Positions 37,791 to 46,748 of a DNA stretch of 64,000 bases are shown here, in pieces; the stretch's first letter is position 1; every line of letters begins with the position of its first letter. Source of the DNA: Ignelater luminosus (Eukaryota > Arthropoda > Insecta > Coleoptera > Elateridae); the NCBI GenBank assembly GCA_011009095.1, contig VTPC01000819.1:1-64000 (forward strand), read 5' to 3'. The translations under genes and the position numbers were made by a program. A model generated the notes under the pieces. The model saw only the letters and a list, made by a program, of their open reading frames with translations. It ran no database searches and was not told where the DNA came from.

Positions 37791-38041
37791 GTACAGGGTG
37801 TTAGCCTGCGAAGAGCTGCGTAGGTTGGCATAGTGTTTCAAATTTTCAGCTTTTGGCGTTTTTAGGTTTCACCATCTTTAAGTTACAATGACAGATTTTG
37901 TGAGTGTATAAGTTTTTTCCGTTGTTGTAAAGGTAAATTTAGGTTGAACCACACCCATCTTCAACTTAAGCTACGGGATTGAACATCTTCCAATATCCGT
38001 AACGGGCATTAGGCCTCTTTTTCAGCTTTTTCCCGTTACAA
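37791..38041 (-). repeat. ~250 bp dispersed repeat, copy C (best preserved 5' hairpin)
   Basis: Read on the minus strand from 38,041, it begins TGTAACGGGAAAAAGCTGAA, closes an 8-bp perfect stem (GTAACGGG at 38,039-38,032 with CCCGTTAC at 38,006-37,999, 25-nt loop), then carries GGAAGATGTTCAATCCCGTA and GAAGATGGGTGTGGTTCAAC, and ends in AACACCCTGTACATA. It lies immediately upstream of a Tc1-like transposase pseudogene. No coding function recognised. Confidence 0.8.
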
Positions 38042-38069
38042 GATCGTCTATTGTCAAAAATATACTCGA

Positions 38070-38827
38070 GAATTGCGTAATGCTGTCAAGAAGATCTTTA
38101 AAGAAAATCCAAAAGCATTGGAGCCTGCTGCTGCTGCCAAACTTGACATAAGCCAGCCTTATTTATTACCTGAACTGAGAGTTCAGAGAATAAATACTAA
38201 AGGGCATAAATGTAAAATATGCAGTTCCTCACTACACTCCTGATTAAAATGCCCGAGCGAAAACAACATGTCGCAAGATTGTGGCTGAAAGAGGTCTGGA
38301 AAGATTACCGTCATTGACGACGAAGCATATAGGCATGTAATCTCCTTGACGTCCAAGGCAAAAAGTACTACCATTCTAGCGATGAAAATGAGGTGCTAAT
38401 CGAAATGAAGATCAAACCTAAAAAAAAAACAATTTTCAAGAGGTTCTTGTTATGACAAGTAATGGATGAATTCGGAAACGTGTTAGAGCCTTTCATTTTG
38501 GAAGAGATTACTGACTTTCAGTGCTGGATGGAAAAGTCTTGTTTAGCCCTATCTAGCAACGTGCCAAAATGTTGAATTTTTGAATAGTCAAAACATTGAT
38601 TTTATAGAAAGAAAGAACAGCCCCCTTACGTTCCTCGGGTCAGGCCTATTGAGAGATTCTGGGCAGTTTTTAAAGGAAGGTACTTCAACTCATTCAAAAG
38701 AATAATTAAAAGAAACAGTAAAGAAGCGGCCCAAGAGAGTGGTGGGCAGATAATGAAAAACATCAGGCAAAAATTTCGCCAGATTGGTAAGGATGGAGTA
38801 TATGGCCTTCTTAAAATTATAAACTAG
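38070..38827 (+). pseudogene. Tc1/mariner-like transposase pseudogene
   Basis: This would be a DDE transposase of a Tc1/mariner-like family widespread in arthropods. The helix-turn-helix part is degraded (NAVKKIFKENPKALEPAAAA, DISQPYL). The first catalytic Asp is in ITVIDDEAYRHV (about 38,310). The middle is scrambled by frameshifts and deletions, and the second catalytic Asp is not identifiable. The C-terminal 68 codons form a clean frame beginning PPYVPRVRPIERFWAVFKGR, where the Glu of PIERFW is the third catalytic residue, and ending KDGVYGLLKIIN with a stop at 38,825-38,827. Inactive. Confidence 0.75.
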
Positions 38828-39300
38828 TTTATATTTACTGTTCTTTTTCAAAGTTTACTATAGTTTTGGAGAATAGAAATTTCAAAATAAGTCATCCTAT
38901 TTGGCTTTACCTATTCCGGCGCGGCGTTTATCTTCTTTAATATATGTATATCTAACTGATGCTTTTCTATGAATTTTGTCAGTTATACATTAGAATTTCT
39001 GATTTCTAACGATCTATCAATTTTTTACCTCAAAAAGATAAGTATTTGATGGTACTCTATTCTTTGTGGTTTTAATACCTAGATTAAAAGAGTACTTTTC
39101 CACTTTTTTGTGTTTATTATTTGGCAAAGAAGGTATCGCGTTCCACCTAAAAAACTTTTCAAGTCCTTAATAGATTTTTACGTTTTAAGGTATCCTGAAC
39201 CCAAATATAGCATTTTCAGACAATAGTAATATTTGTGCGTACGTAAGAGTACGTGTGTGGAAAATCTTGTTCATTTTCTAAAAAGCAGCTCTCACGATTT
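38828..39300. other. AT-rich spacer
   Basis: Nothing recognised between the Tc1-like pseudogene and the Ginger-type element. Confidence 0.4.
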
Positions 39301-39606
39301 CATGTATATGTCGCATCCATATACTGAAACTGTCCATTTCACGTACTGGATATCCATTGCGTGGAATGGAACCAAATTGTGCAATCATACATGATTTCAT
39401 AATCTGTATGATCTTTCTGTCCTTTTCATGAAGCGGAAAGGCAGGTTTGTCCAGTTTATGTAATAATGTAAAGAGAACCTGACTTTTGGAATTAAAATTT
39501 GTATTATTATTACAAATACATGTAAAAAAGGAGTATGCGTTTGGCGTATATTTTTTATTAATTAACTTTTAGTATACAAAAGGAAAAGGATATTGCATAT
39601 TACATA

Positions 39607-39803
39607 TAGTGTGTCGCCGGATTGACCTCACTATAGGTATAATTGATCAAAAATTTTTGAATTTTGTTTTGATGTTTTGCGATACCGCCATGTGCTTGAA
39701 ATTTTTTTCAGACCCAGCAGGGCGGTATCCCAAAACATCAAAACGAAATTCAAGAATTTTTGATGGATTATACCTATAGTGAAGTCAATCCGGGGACACA
39801 CTG
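39607..39803. mobile_element. 197-bp hairpin MITE (Tc1/mariner type) nested in the Ginger element
   Basis: Two 83-bp arms (39,607-39,689 and 39,721-39,803) are nearly perfect inverted repeats around a 31-nt loop. The right end reads GACACACTG next to TA and the left end TAGTGTGTC next to TA, giving a TA target duplication (39,605-39,606 and 39,804-39,805) and CAGTGTGTCC-type termini as in Tc1-like elements. It lies in the 3' untranslated part of the Ginger transposase gene. Confidence 0.85.
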
Positions 39804-39822
39804 TATATTAAGTAAAGTAGTT

Positions 39823-42098
39823 TTATTTATTCAAACAGCTTAATCTGCTGTGGCAGCGACTTGTACAAAAAGTATTAGATCTGTAACAAGCACACTTATT
39901 TGTTTTGATGGCTTACATGAGCATTTTAAAATGCCTTGACCACCCGAAATGCTTTTGACTGCTTCACGCAGGGTCAGATATCTAGACGTTTTTACTTGTG
40001 ACATTCAAAAATGCTGAAGTAGCTTTTTTGGGCAAATCCATTCAAAACCAACCATTTATGACTCCGTGCTCTATTCCAACTTGATATACACCATTTTTGG
40101 TATCAGTAACGACACATACAATATTTGCAGAATTCGCAGGGCCTCTGTCGACTTAAGGAACCGATAAAAGAACGCAGTCATTAATTTGCAACACGCTCTG
40201 CTTTGATGCAGAGATGGTCAACATTTTCTTTGCAGCTCCTTTTATTTCACTGTAGGCTTCAATCCTTTGATTTCGAATAGTTACCTCTTTATTATGTAAT
40301 TCAGACATTTTATAGGTTAGTTCTGTCGTATAAGATTTTTTTACTTCCGCATCTTTTTATAAATCAAGTGTAATATTTTGAATGTCATTTTCTTTTTCAA
40401 ACCTTTCAAACAGCGCATTTATCAAATCTTCTACTGTTAGTTCATCAGCGCCCATTTAAATTGGCGCGTTCACCACATTTTCTGATAAGTTTTCACTGTT
40501 TAGATCAACTGGCGTAGAGTCCCCATTGAAATGTTCCAGGTCTTCTTCATTAACTATTTTCCCTAACAATTCGAGCGGTAGTCCGGAGGTGGATAAATCA
40601 ACACGGGGCTCCTCACCAAACAAAGCTTTATACGGAGAACGACCAATAATTCTGTGAAATGATGTATTTTTTGCGCCACTGAATAAAGTGAAGGTCTACG
40701 GACCAGTTTTTAGATTTGTGATCTACCATCTAGGCTTTTATCATGTTTTCTATGTCTTGATTGCTTCTTTCAATACTGCCTTGGTCTACCATTAATAAGA
40801 CAGCATTTTGGACACATTTCCTTAATTTGAAGAATTATTTGTTTTACAAACTCTCTACCATTATCACTTTGCAATATTTTGGGTGCTCCAAATGTTAACA
40901 AAATCTTTACTAATTCGTATGCTACTTCGGCTGCCCGTTTAGTTTGTAATGGTCGGAGACATATATACTTTGTAGTGTGATCCTGATAATTTAATATCTA
41001 CTTGAACTTTCCATCTGGCATTGATTGGAAGTCGATTAAGTCAATTTGCCCACGTTCATTGAAGTCTTTTGATGTTGTTGGGCGTACAACAATTTTTCTT
41101 GATGTAGGTTTTTTTTTCATTGCACACCTCGATGGCAGGTCTAGGAATACAATATTTAGTCTTAAATTGATACCTCATTTTAACATTTCCTCCATGACCA
41201 GTCTGTATGTGACATTCATGTAGTCTGTCATATAAATCTTCATACGCTACAATATATGTGATGTCGTTATCTTCACCATTTCTAATTTTTTTGATCAAAA
41301 AGTTTTAATCTCCAACTGACAAGATATCGTAGGTATTGAAAAGATAATATTCACGCCAAACCTTGCGACAACTAAAAAAAGGAAAAAAACCAGCCACTTA
41401 ATTTATATCATATGATATTAACGTTTAAATTAGTTTTATTACATCTTGGAGTCTAAGCATGTACCCTTTTTATTTATTGTTCTCAAAACCAAGTAATGAA
41501 TTTGACATACCATAAATAATAATGATGTTAACTTCACATCAATAACAATTTTTGAATAACTACCTAATTAGATAATATCAATTATGCTAAACTAATAAAA
41601 TGTAATAAAGTGAATTATAACAATTTCGTCAAATAAATTATTTCGATAAACTCGTACTGGAATAGTAAAAAAGTGTGGGGTACCTAATCACTTAAAAATA
41701 ATAAAACATTTGAACCCATTTTCAAAAGCGAATATAAAGTTCTTACTTATGGTTTTACTTCAAAATTCAAGAGTTGTAACTGAGGCCCACTACTCATTTA
41801 TATCCAGTGTTTGTTTATTATAATTCCAATAATCGTTTTAAAAACTCTAACATTTATAATATCGGTTTTTGTAGGTTAGGTTTTAACAAACTTACTTTGT
41901 AGCTTTTGCTTGTTGGATTTCTTTAATAACATCCTCTTGCTTCATTCTTGTATAGAGCTTTTTCAGAGGTTGCTCTGTATAATGCACTTCCAAATGTAAA
42001 TAAAAAACTTCGCTTGATTCATAAATATTATTTTTACACACTGCACGTGGTTTGTATTTAAGCGAAACGTACACCAACGTAACCAAATAGCCATGCAC
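39823..42098 (-). pseudogene. Ginger/KRBA2-like integrase-type transposase, intron-containing, frameshifted
   Basis: Ginger transposases have an integrase-like DDE core and resemble the vertebrate protein KRBA2. From an ATG at 42,096-42,098 the first exon ends VIKEIQQAKATK at a donor (41,895). After a 523-524 bp intron the second exon continues CRKVWREYYLFNTYDILSVG, then LHECHIQTGHGGNVKMRYQF (a zinc-binding HHCC-like region) and the core: QIDLIDFQSMPDGKFK (first Asp), LRPLQTKRAAEVAYELVKIL, APKILQSDNGREFVKQI (second Asp) and IERSNQDIE-like remnants (Glu). FHRIIGRSPYKALFGEEPRV follows, then the C-terminal Cys-rich end NKCACYRSNTFCTSRCHSRL, stop at 39,823-39,825. At least four frameshifts (one in the A-run near 41,112) and several stops inactivate it. 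Confidence 0.82.
41372..41895 (-). other. Predicted intron in the Ginger transposase
   Basis: On the minus strand the donor is ACAAA|GTAAGTTTG (41,895) and the acceptor TTTTTTTAG|TTGTCGC (41,372). Splicing joins two bases with one base and preserves the reading frame across a junction where family members have continuous sequence (AKAxK...RRYDIL). The exon sides are both conserved while the interior is AT-rich and non-coding. Confidence 0.7.
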
Positions 42099-42266
42099 GG
42101 TATAAACATTGCTTTTATTTCACTAACTGGACAAAATACTCTTTCCACTTCATGAAAAGGACAAAAAGATCGTACAGATTATGAAATCATATATGACTAC
42201 ACGATTTGGTTCCAGTTGATATGGATATACAGTACGTGAAATGGACAATTTCAGTATATGGATACG

Positions 42267-42284
42267 ATATATATATATATATAT
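42267..42284 (+). repeat. AT dinucleotide microsatellite
   Basis: About nine AT units inside the right terminal repeat of the Ginger element. The matching place in the left terminus has only ATGTATATG, so the run expanded after insertion. Confidence 0.9.
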
Positions 42285-42290
42285 AGCATG

Positions 42291-42960
42291 TAATCAAACA
42301 CTGATTTTGTTCAGTCGATATCTCTTCAGAAATTCGCAAAGCAGAGAATATAAATTCATTGCTAGATAATTCAGACCTTCTTCATCGGCATAAGAAGTTT
42401 TGTGCTTTAATTTTGCAGCCGTAAACTTGGCCAGATTGCTAAGGATCAGTGACTATAGCAACGATAAGCAATTTTAAGTTGTAGCTGTCTGTTTCAATTA
42501 CTATAAAATGCGTTTTACTACAGATACTAAATACCTAGAAAACCGAGAAAAACAGAACCAAATACGTTTCTGTAAATAACAAAAACACTAAAGTACATAA
42601 AATTTGCGTTTAAAAAATTAAATACGCGTTTTGTTTTGCTTTAAATATTATGCTTGGAATGAGACGCAAGAGCGCAAAAATCTTAATTTGCCTCAGGGCG
42701 TACTAAACCCTAACGCCGGCTCTGTGTGTAGGCCGGCCTAAATTCATTAAAAATCCACTAGGGTTTTATAAAAAAACTAATTGCTCAAAGCTAGAAGCAA
42801 AAGGTGAATAAAAAGTGGTTTCTGAACAGAACAGCACAGCTTTTACTAACATTAATTTAGGGCATTCGGGACTCCTAGTTATTTTACAGAGAAATAAAAA
42901 AATCGGCACTTGTGTTTCTATAGGATAATGGTATTTTTCATTAATAGTTATATGCATATT
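42291..42960. other. Unassigned spacer
   Basis: Mostly AT-rich; nothing recognised. A short GC-rich block with GGCCGGCC lies at about 42,712-42,740. Confidence 0.4.
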
Positions 42961-43217
42961 TGTAACGGGAAAATGCCCAAAAGTATGCACGAGCCCCGTC
43001 AAGACCAATGGCTGATGTTAAATCCCGTAGCTCATGCCACAGATGGGGTGGATTCTCAAATGAACTTACCTAAGCACACACAAAGAAAAGCTCACCGATT
43101 TCCAAAACTCTTACTAGACTGATAGATGTTCACAAAAGAGGGCGCCAGCAGTCGTAGATTGAAGGGTTCTGATGGTCGGTCATGCGACTGCTCGTGAATG
43201 CGACACCCTGTATATAG
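42961..43217 (+). repeat. ~250 bp dispersed repeat, copy B
   Basis: It begins TGTAACGGGAAAATGCCC; the partner strand of the 5' hairpin has drifted to CCCCGTCA. It contains GATGTTAAATCCCGTAGCTC and GATGGGGTGGATTCTCAAAT and ends CGACACCCTGTATATAGG. Length 257 bp, close to copies C and D. Confidence 0.75.
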
Positions 43218-45935
43218 GTTTCTTACGAAACCTCACTCTGTGTGTAACTTACCTCGTGGAAGCTTTATTAAAATTCGCTCTAACGTTTCACAATCGAGAC
43301 TCAACACAAAATAAAAGCTATATAAACACGTGATTTGTCTTAAATAATTTTGCCGAGGAAGTCCTCTGAAGACTTCCTTCTTTTAAAATAATCAAAAAAG
43401 AAATACAAATTAGTATTAACTTTTCTCTTGAACAAAGGTATGTAACCTTTATGTGAAATTTAGAATAAGCACCACCGTGCTTTTTAATAGCCAACGGAAC
43501 AAAAAAAACAAAATTAACACTGCTTCGTCTGGACCAGGGATCCACTTACAAAAAAAACAAAATACAAATAATAGACCTTTCTTGCATTTATTAATAAACA
43601 ATAGTAATAAAAAAATGAATGAAACACACAAACAAGAATATAAAAATAACACTACAAAAGAATGTCAATAAATAGTGTGAATTGATTTCTTTACTGGAGA
43701 GCAAAGTTGATAAAATGATGAGAAAATAAAAATAAAAACAAGTTATTACCATAAACAAAAAGAAATGACTCTGTTACGTTAAAATTTCAAAATATGGAAC
43801 AAAAGATCAAAATTCAATTATAAATTAATTTAACCAAGATAATCTTGACAATAAATTTTTAAGTAGCAACAAATGAACTTTATATCTAATAACAAAGAAA
43901 CGGTAGCCAAAAGTTATCAATTATGTTGCAACAATTCAACAAACACCAGCTAAAATTACCTGGGAACGTTCCTGTTACAAATTAGTTAAAAATATTGATC
44001 ATAAACATAATAATTTTATAAGAGAATGAGAAGTTAATCTTGTCTAAGCAAAGTTTTTGTACGAAATGTTTCACAAATTCAAAGTTCTCCTAGTCTTTCA
44101 CCAAGTGAAACAACCATTAAAAGCTCAAACAACAAAACAAAATAGGTCTTTCTTACGTATAAATGAAATCTTTCTTCCAGATGGTATGTGCAGGTCTCTG
44201 ATTCCCAACGACAGCAGCCCATCCAGATGATATACGACGCAAAATTTCACAATCGCCGGATCTCACCAACGTTCAAGAAAACTTAGGTTCCAAGGAACAA
44301 TCACTTTCATTAACGTTAAACAAGAAACACAAGAACAAAATCCAAGTGTTTATACACAAACTTTAAAACTGAAACCACTTTGAGTCTCAAATGCTCTTTG
44401 ATTTATTTAATCTATTAGGTTCACGAAGCTTCCAAGGTGTAATACACACAGTTCGATTCTTCACGGGGGGGCAGTTTTTGTTCTCAACAGACCATTAAAC
44501 GTTGGACCAAAGGGACCAAAATTGTTGCGTTTGTACCCTCTACAAGTTTTATTTCCTGGCAAATACCAGCGTAACTTTAGATGAAGCTGAACCGCTTCCC
44601 ACAATGACAACTATTCGAAGTATCACTTTTTGGTAAACAAACCGATTTTCTTCCGTGAATAACACGACCAAGACCCAACGAAACCCGGATTTCTCAAGTC
44701 CGATCTCTCTTTCTTATACTAAGAGAATCGCTTAACTTGAATTAGGTTTGTAACCATTTAAGGGTTTGTAGAGGCAACGCCGAAAAAAAATATGTCCGCA
44801 CGTCGATTCGACTACGCAGCTACCAACGTAATCCCTATTCTCTCTGCGTCTCCTGTCACGCAGCTTGCGCTTACCGGAGTGGGGCTGGGCAGCCAGATGC
44901 ACGACCTAACAGATCAGAATGCTAGTATTCTTATGAGGCAATAAAAAAATTCCACTCCTTAGATTTTCAGCCTGAACCTGACTTAACAAAGACCGTGTGA
45001 CTCCAGCATTCGCGACTAAGATTCCAGGAACCTTTTATTTACGTCTGGATCTTGATACTGGAAAAATAACAAAAGGCACGTCCGCTGGAGCCCAGAAGTC
45101 GAGACCACAAAGTTATCAGTTCTTTAAAATAAAATTTTAACAAACATCCGTTCATGGAATGAAATAATTTAAATATTACACGTCAGGAAAACAAATATCT
45201 GAACGAAATTGAAAGACAGGGGCGGATTTAGTGCAAATTTTAAAATAACATTACATATTATCACAGAACCTTCCCGGTTTTGGGTTTACAAATAAGATTT
45301 ATGCGATTTTCTACTAACATAGTTTATAGATATATTGTCATCACTTACTTATAAGTCAGAATTTATAAAACGAGTTCACTATCTATTAGATTTTATTCAT
45401 CAAACTGCATTGATTATTCCTGAGTGTGAAAGTTGTTTTATGCCTACAGTCTGTTTTCCTATTAAAAGGTAGCACAATTAATCTCACAGTTTGGCTTACT
45501 TTGTAAACACAGAAGCGTAAGCATTTTATTCGTGTGTGGGAGAATACATGGCATTCCACAATCGGGATTGCTATTTTGATGACAACACACAAATTCAAAT
45601 TAATTACCGATTCTCGTTTAATAATCGATACCGCAACGTATAAATTATTACTAAACAGCACAATAAACGATTTAGGCATGTTTTGATGTATTAATTGCGA
45701 AGTGCAAACATAGGAAACCTAATTAATTATGTCAACATACTGATGGAAAATTCAATTGGCCTAGATTTAGTTGCTGTATAACGCTATAATTAGAGTTAGA
45801 GAATAGTTACGGAAATTGAGAATTTACTGTTCGTAATACATTCTCTATTATTGAATAAATGATTTCACAAAGTGCATGTCAAGTTCAGATATTCAACATG
45901 ATGATTTCATTTATTATTAAATTCAATTAACTTAC
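43218..45935. other. Unassigned stretch with a moderately GC-rich part
   Basis: No gene identified. About 44,130-44,300 and 44,440-45,120 are less AT-rich and might be parts of an old LTR retrotransposon or other element; on the minus strand a 37-codon frame near 44,160-44,270 (VRSGDCEILRRISSGWAAVV) looks protein-like but is not recognised. No LTR pair, primer-binding site or polymerase motif was found. The 97-codon minus frame at 45,386-45,679 has no recognisable features. Confidence 0.4.
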
Positions 45936-46021
45936 CTGATTTCTTTTGTTGACGAGCTTTCAATCCAAAATTGCGGGCATCAGGTGGTGGTAAACCATTG
46001 AAGATAGGTAACTTCTTAAAT
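45936..46021 (-). CDS. Internal exon of an unidentified host gene (86 bp)
   Basis: The best candidate for a host coding exon. On the minus strand a strong polypyrimidine acceptor (TTTTTTTTCTTTCAG) is followed by 86 bp and a consensus donor TCAG|GTAAGT. Taking one base for the incoming codon, 28 codons are open, FKKLPIFNGLPPPDARNFGL then KARQQKKS, leaving one base for the next exon. The Pro-Pro-Pro turn and the basic C-terminal run look like conserved protein. The local base composition is less AT-biased than the flanks, as for exons. I do not recognise the gene. Neighbouring exons were not found, so the flanking introns are long (over 17 kb upstream if none was missed). The transposons at 46.7-53.2 kb would lie in the upstream intron. 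Confidence 0.65.
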
Positions 46022-46740
46022 CTGAAAGAAAAAAAATATATAACATCTAGCAATAATAATTGCAAATTTATATGTTTACTTAATAAACAGCAGTTGTTTG
46101 TTGCTAATATATTCATGTGCTAAAGAAATTCATTTGTCATTGTCCGCAAGATTTGACTAAAAAGACATTTTCGCCGAAATACTCAGAAAAACGTGCTGAA
46201 TTTGAATAATCGAAGCGCGATTGGGTTTGACAGCCACTTTAGTTGGGCAATGCTGAAGCATAATTCAACTTATTCACAAATAATATATTCATATCGCCAA
46301 AAGTGTAAAATTTGATTTCTTTGCTTTCACCTGAAATTCATAGGAGCATATGCGAAACCCACAATAATCGATCATTTCCATCAGAGACGTAATTATGTCG
46401 GCAATTAGCCTGCGGTATTCCCCTACATGAACGATTTTAACCGAGGACCGTGCATTCAGAAATATAAAACAACCACATCCGCTCACTACCGCTCAAGTTT
46501 GCATCAGGTGAAGCTTGCTTGCTTGTAAAACGGCAATATTTTATGTGGAATATTTTATAGCAACTAAAAAGAAAATTATTACCAAGTTTAACACTCTGTT
46601 CTAACTTTTGTCGAGGAATTTTCAAGAATTCAAAGATATAAATTTCTTCTCTTTAATATAACCGCTTTATTTTTTATTTATATTCACTTCTTCGCGTTAC
46701 TGTAACAAAAAAGATGTTAGTTCGTGTTTTAAGGCAGCAA
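46022..46740. other. Presumed intron sequence between the host exon and the hAT element
   Basis: No coding features recognised. The open frames at 46,289-46,625 on the minus strand are unremarkable. Confidence 0.4.
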
Positions 46741-46748
46741 CTGTATAC
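46741..46748 (+). repeat. hAT target-site duplication, left copy
   Basis: CTGTATAC abuts the left terminal repeat and is identical to 49,210-49,217. Eight-base duplications are the hallmark of hAT insertion. Confidence 0.92.

Larger units (their letters stand above)
39301..42290 (-). mobile_element. Ginger/KRBA2-like DNA transposon with ~170 bp terminal inverted repeats
   Basis: 39,301-39,470 is repeated in inverted orientation at about 42,113-42,290 (CCATATACTGAAACTGTCCA / TTTCACGTACTGGATATCCA and onward, ending TTTGTCCAGTTTATG). These are the terminal repeats of a ~3 kb element whose transposase is encoded on the minus strand between them. The right terminus contains an expanded AT microsatellite (42,267-42,284), which explains its greater length. 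A 197-bp MITE is nested near the left end (39,607-39,803). The outermost bases and the target duplication are not certain. Confidence 0.75.

Noticed and set aside
44430..44470. tRNA-like AGTTCGATTCTTCACGG
   Set aside because: No A box or acceptor pairing at the required distance.
43250..45260. LTR retrotransposon
   Set aside because: No LTR pair, primer-binding site or gag-pol motifs could be found.
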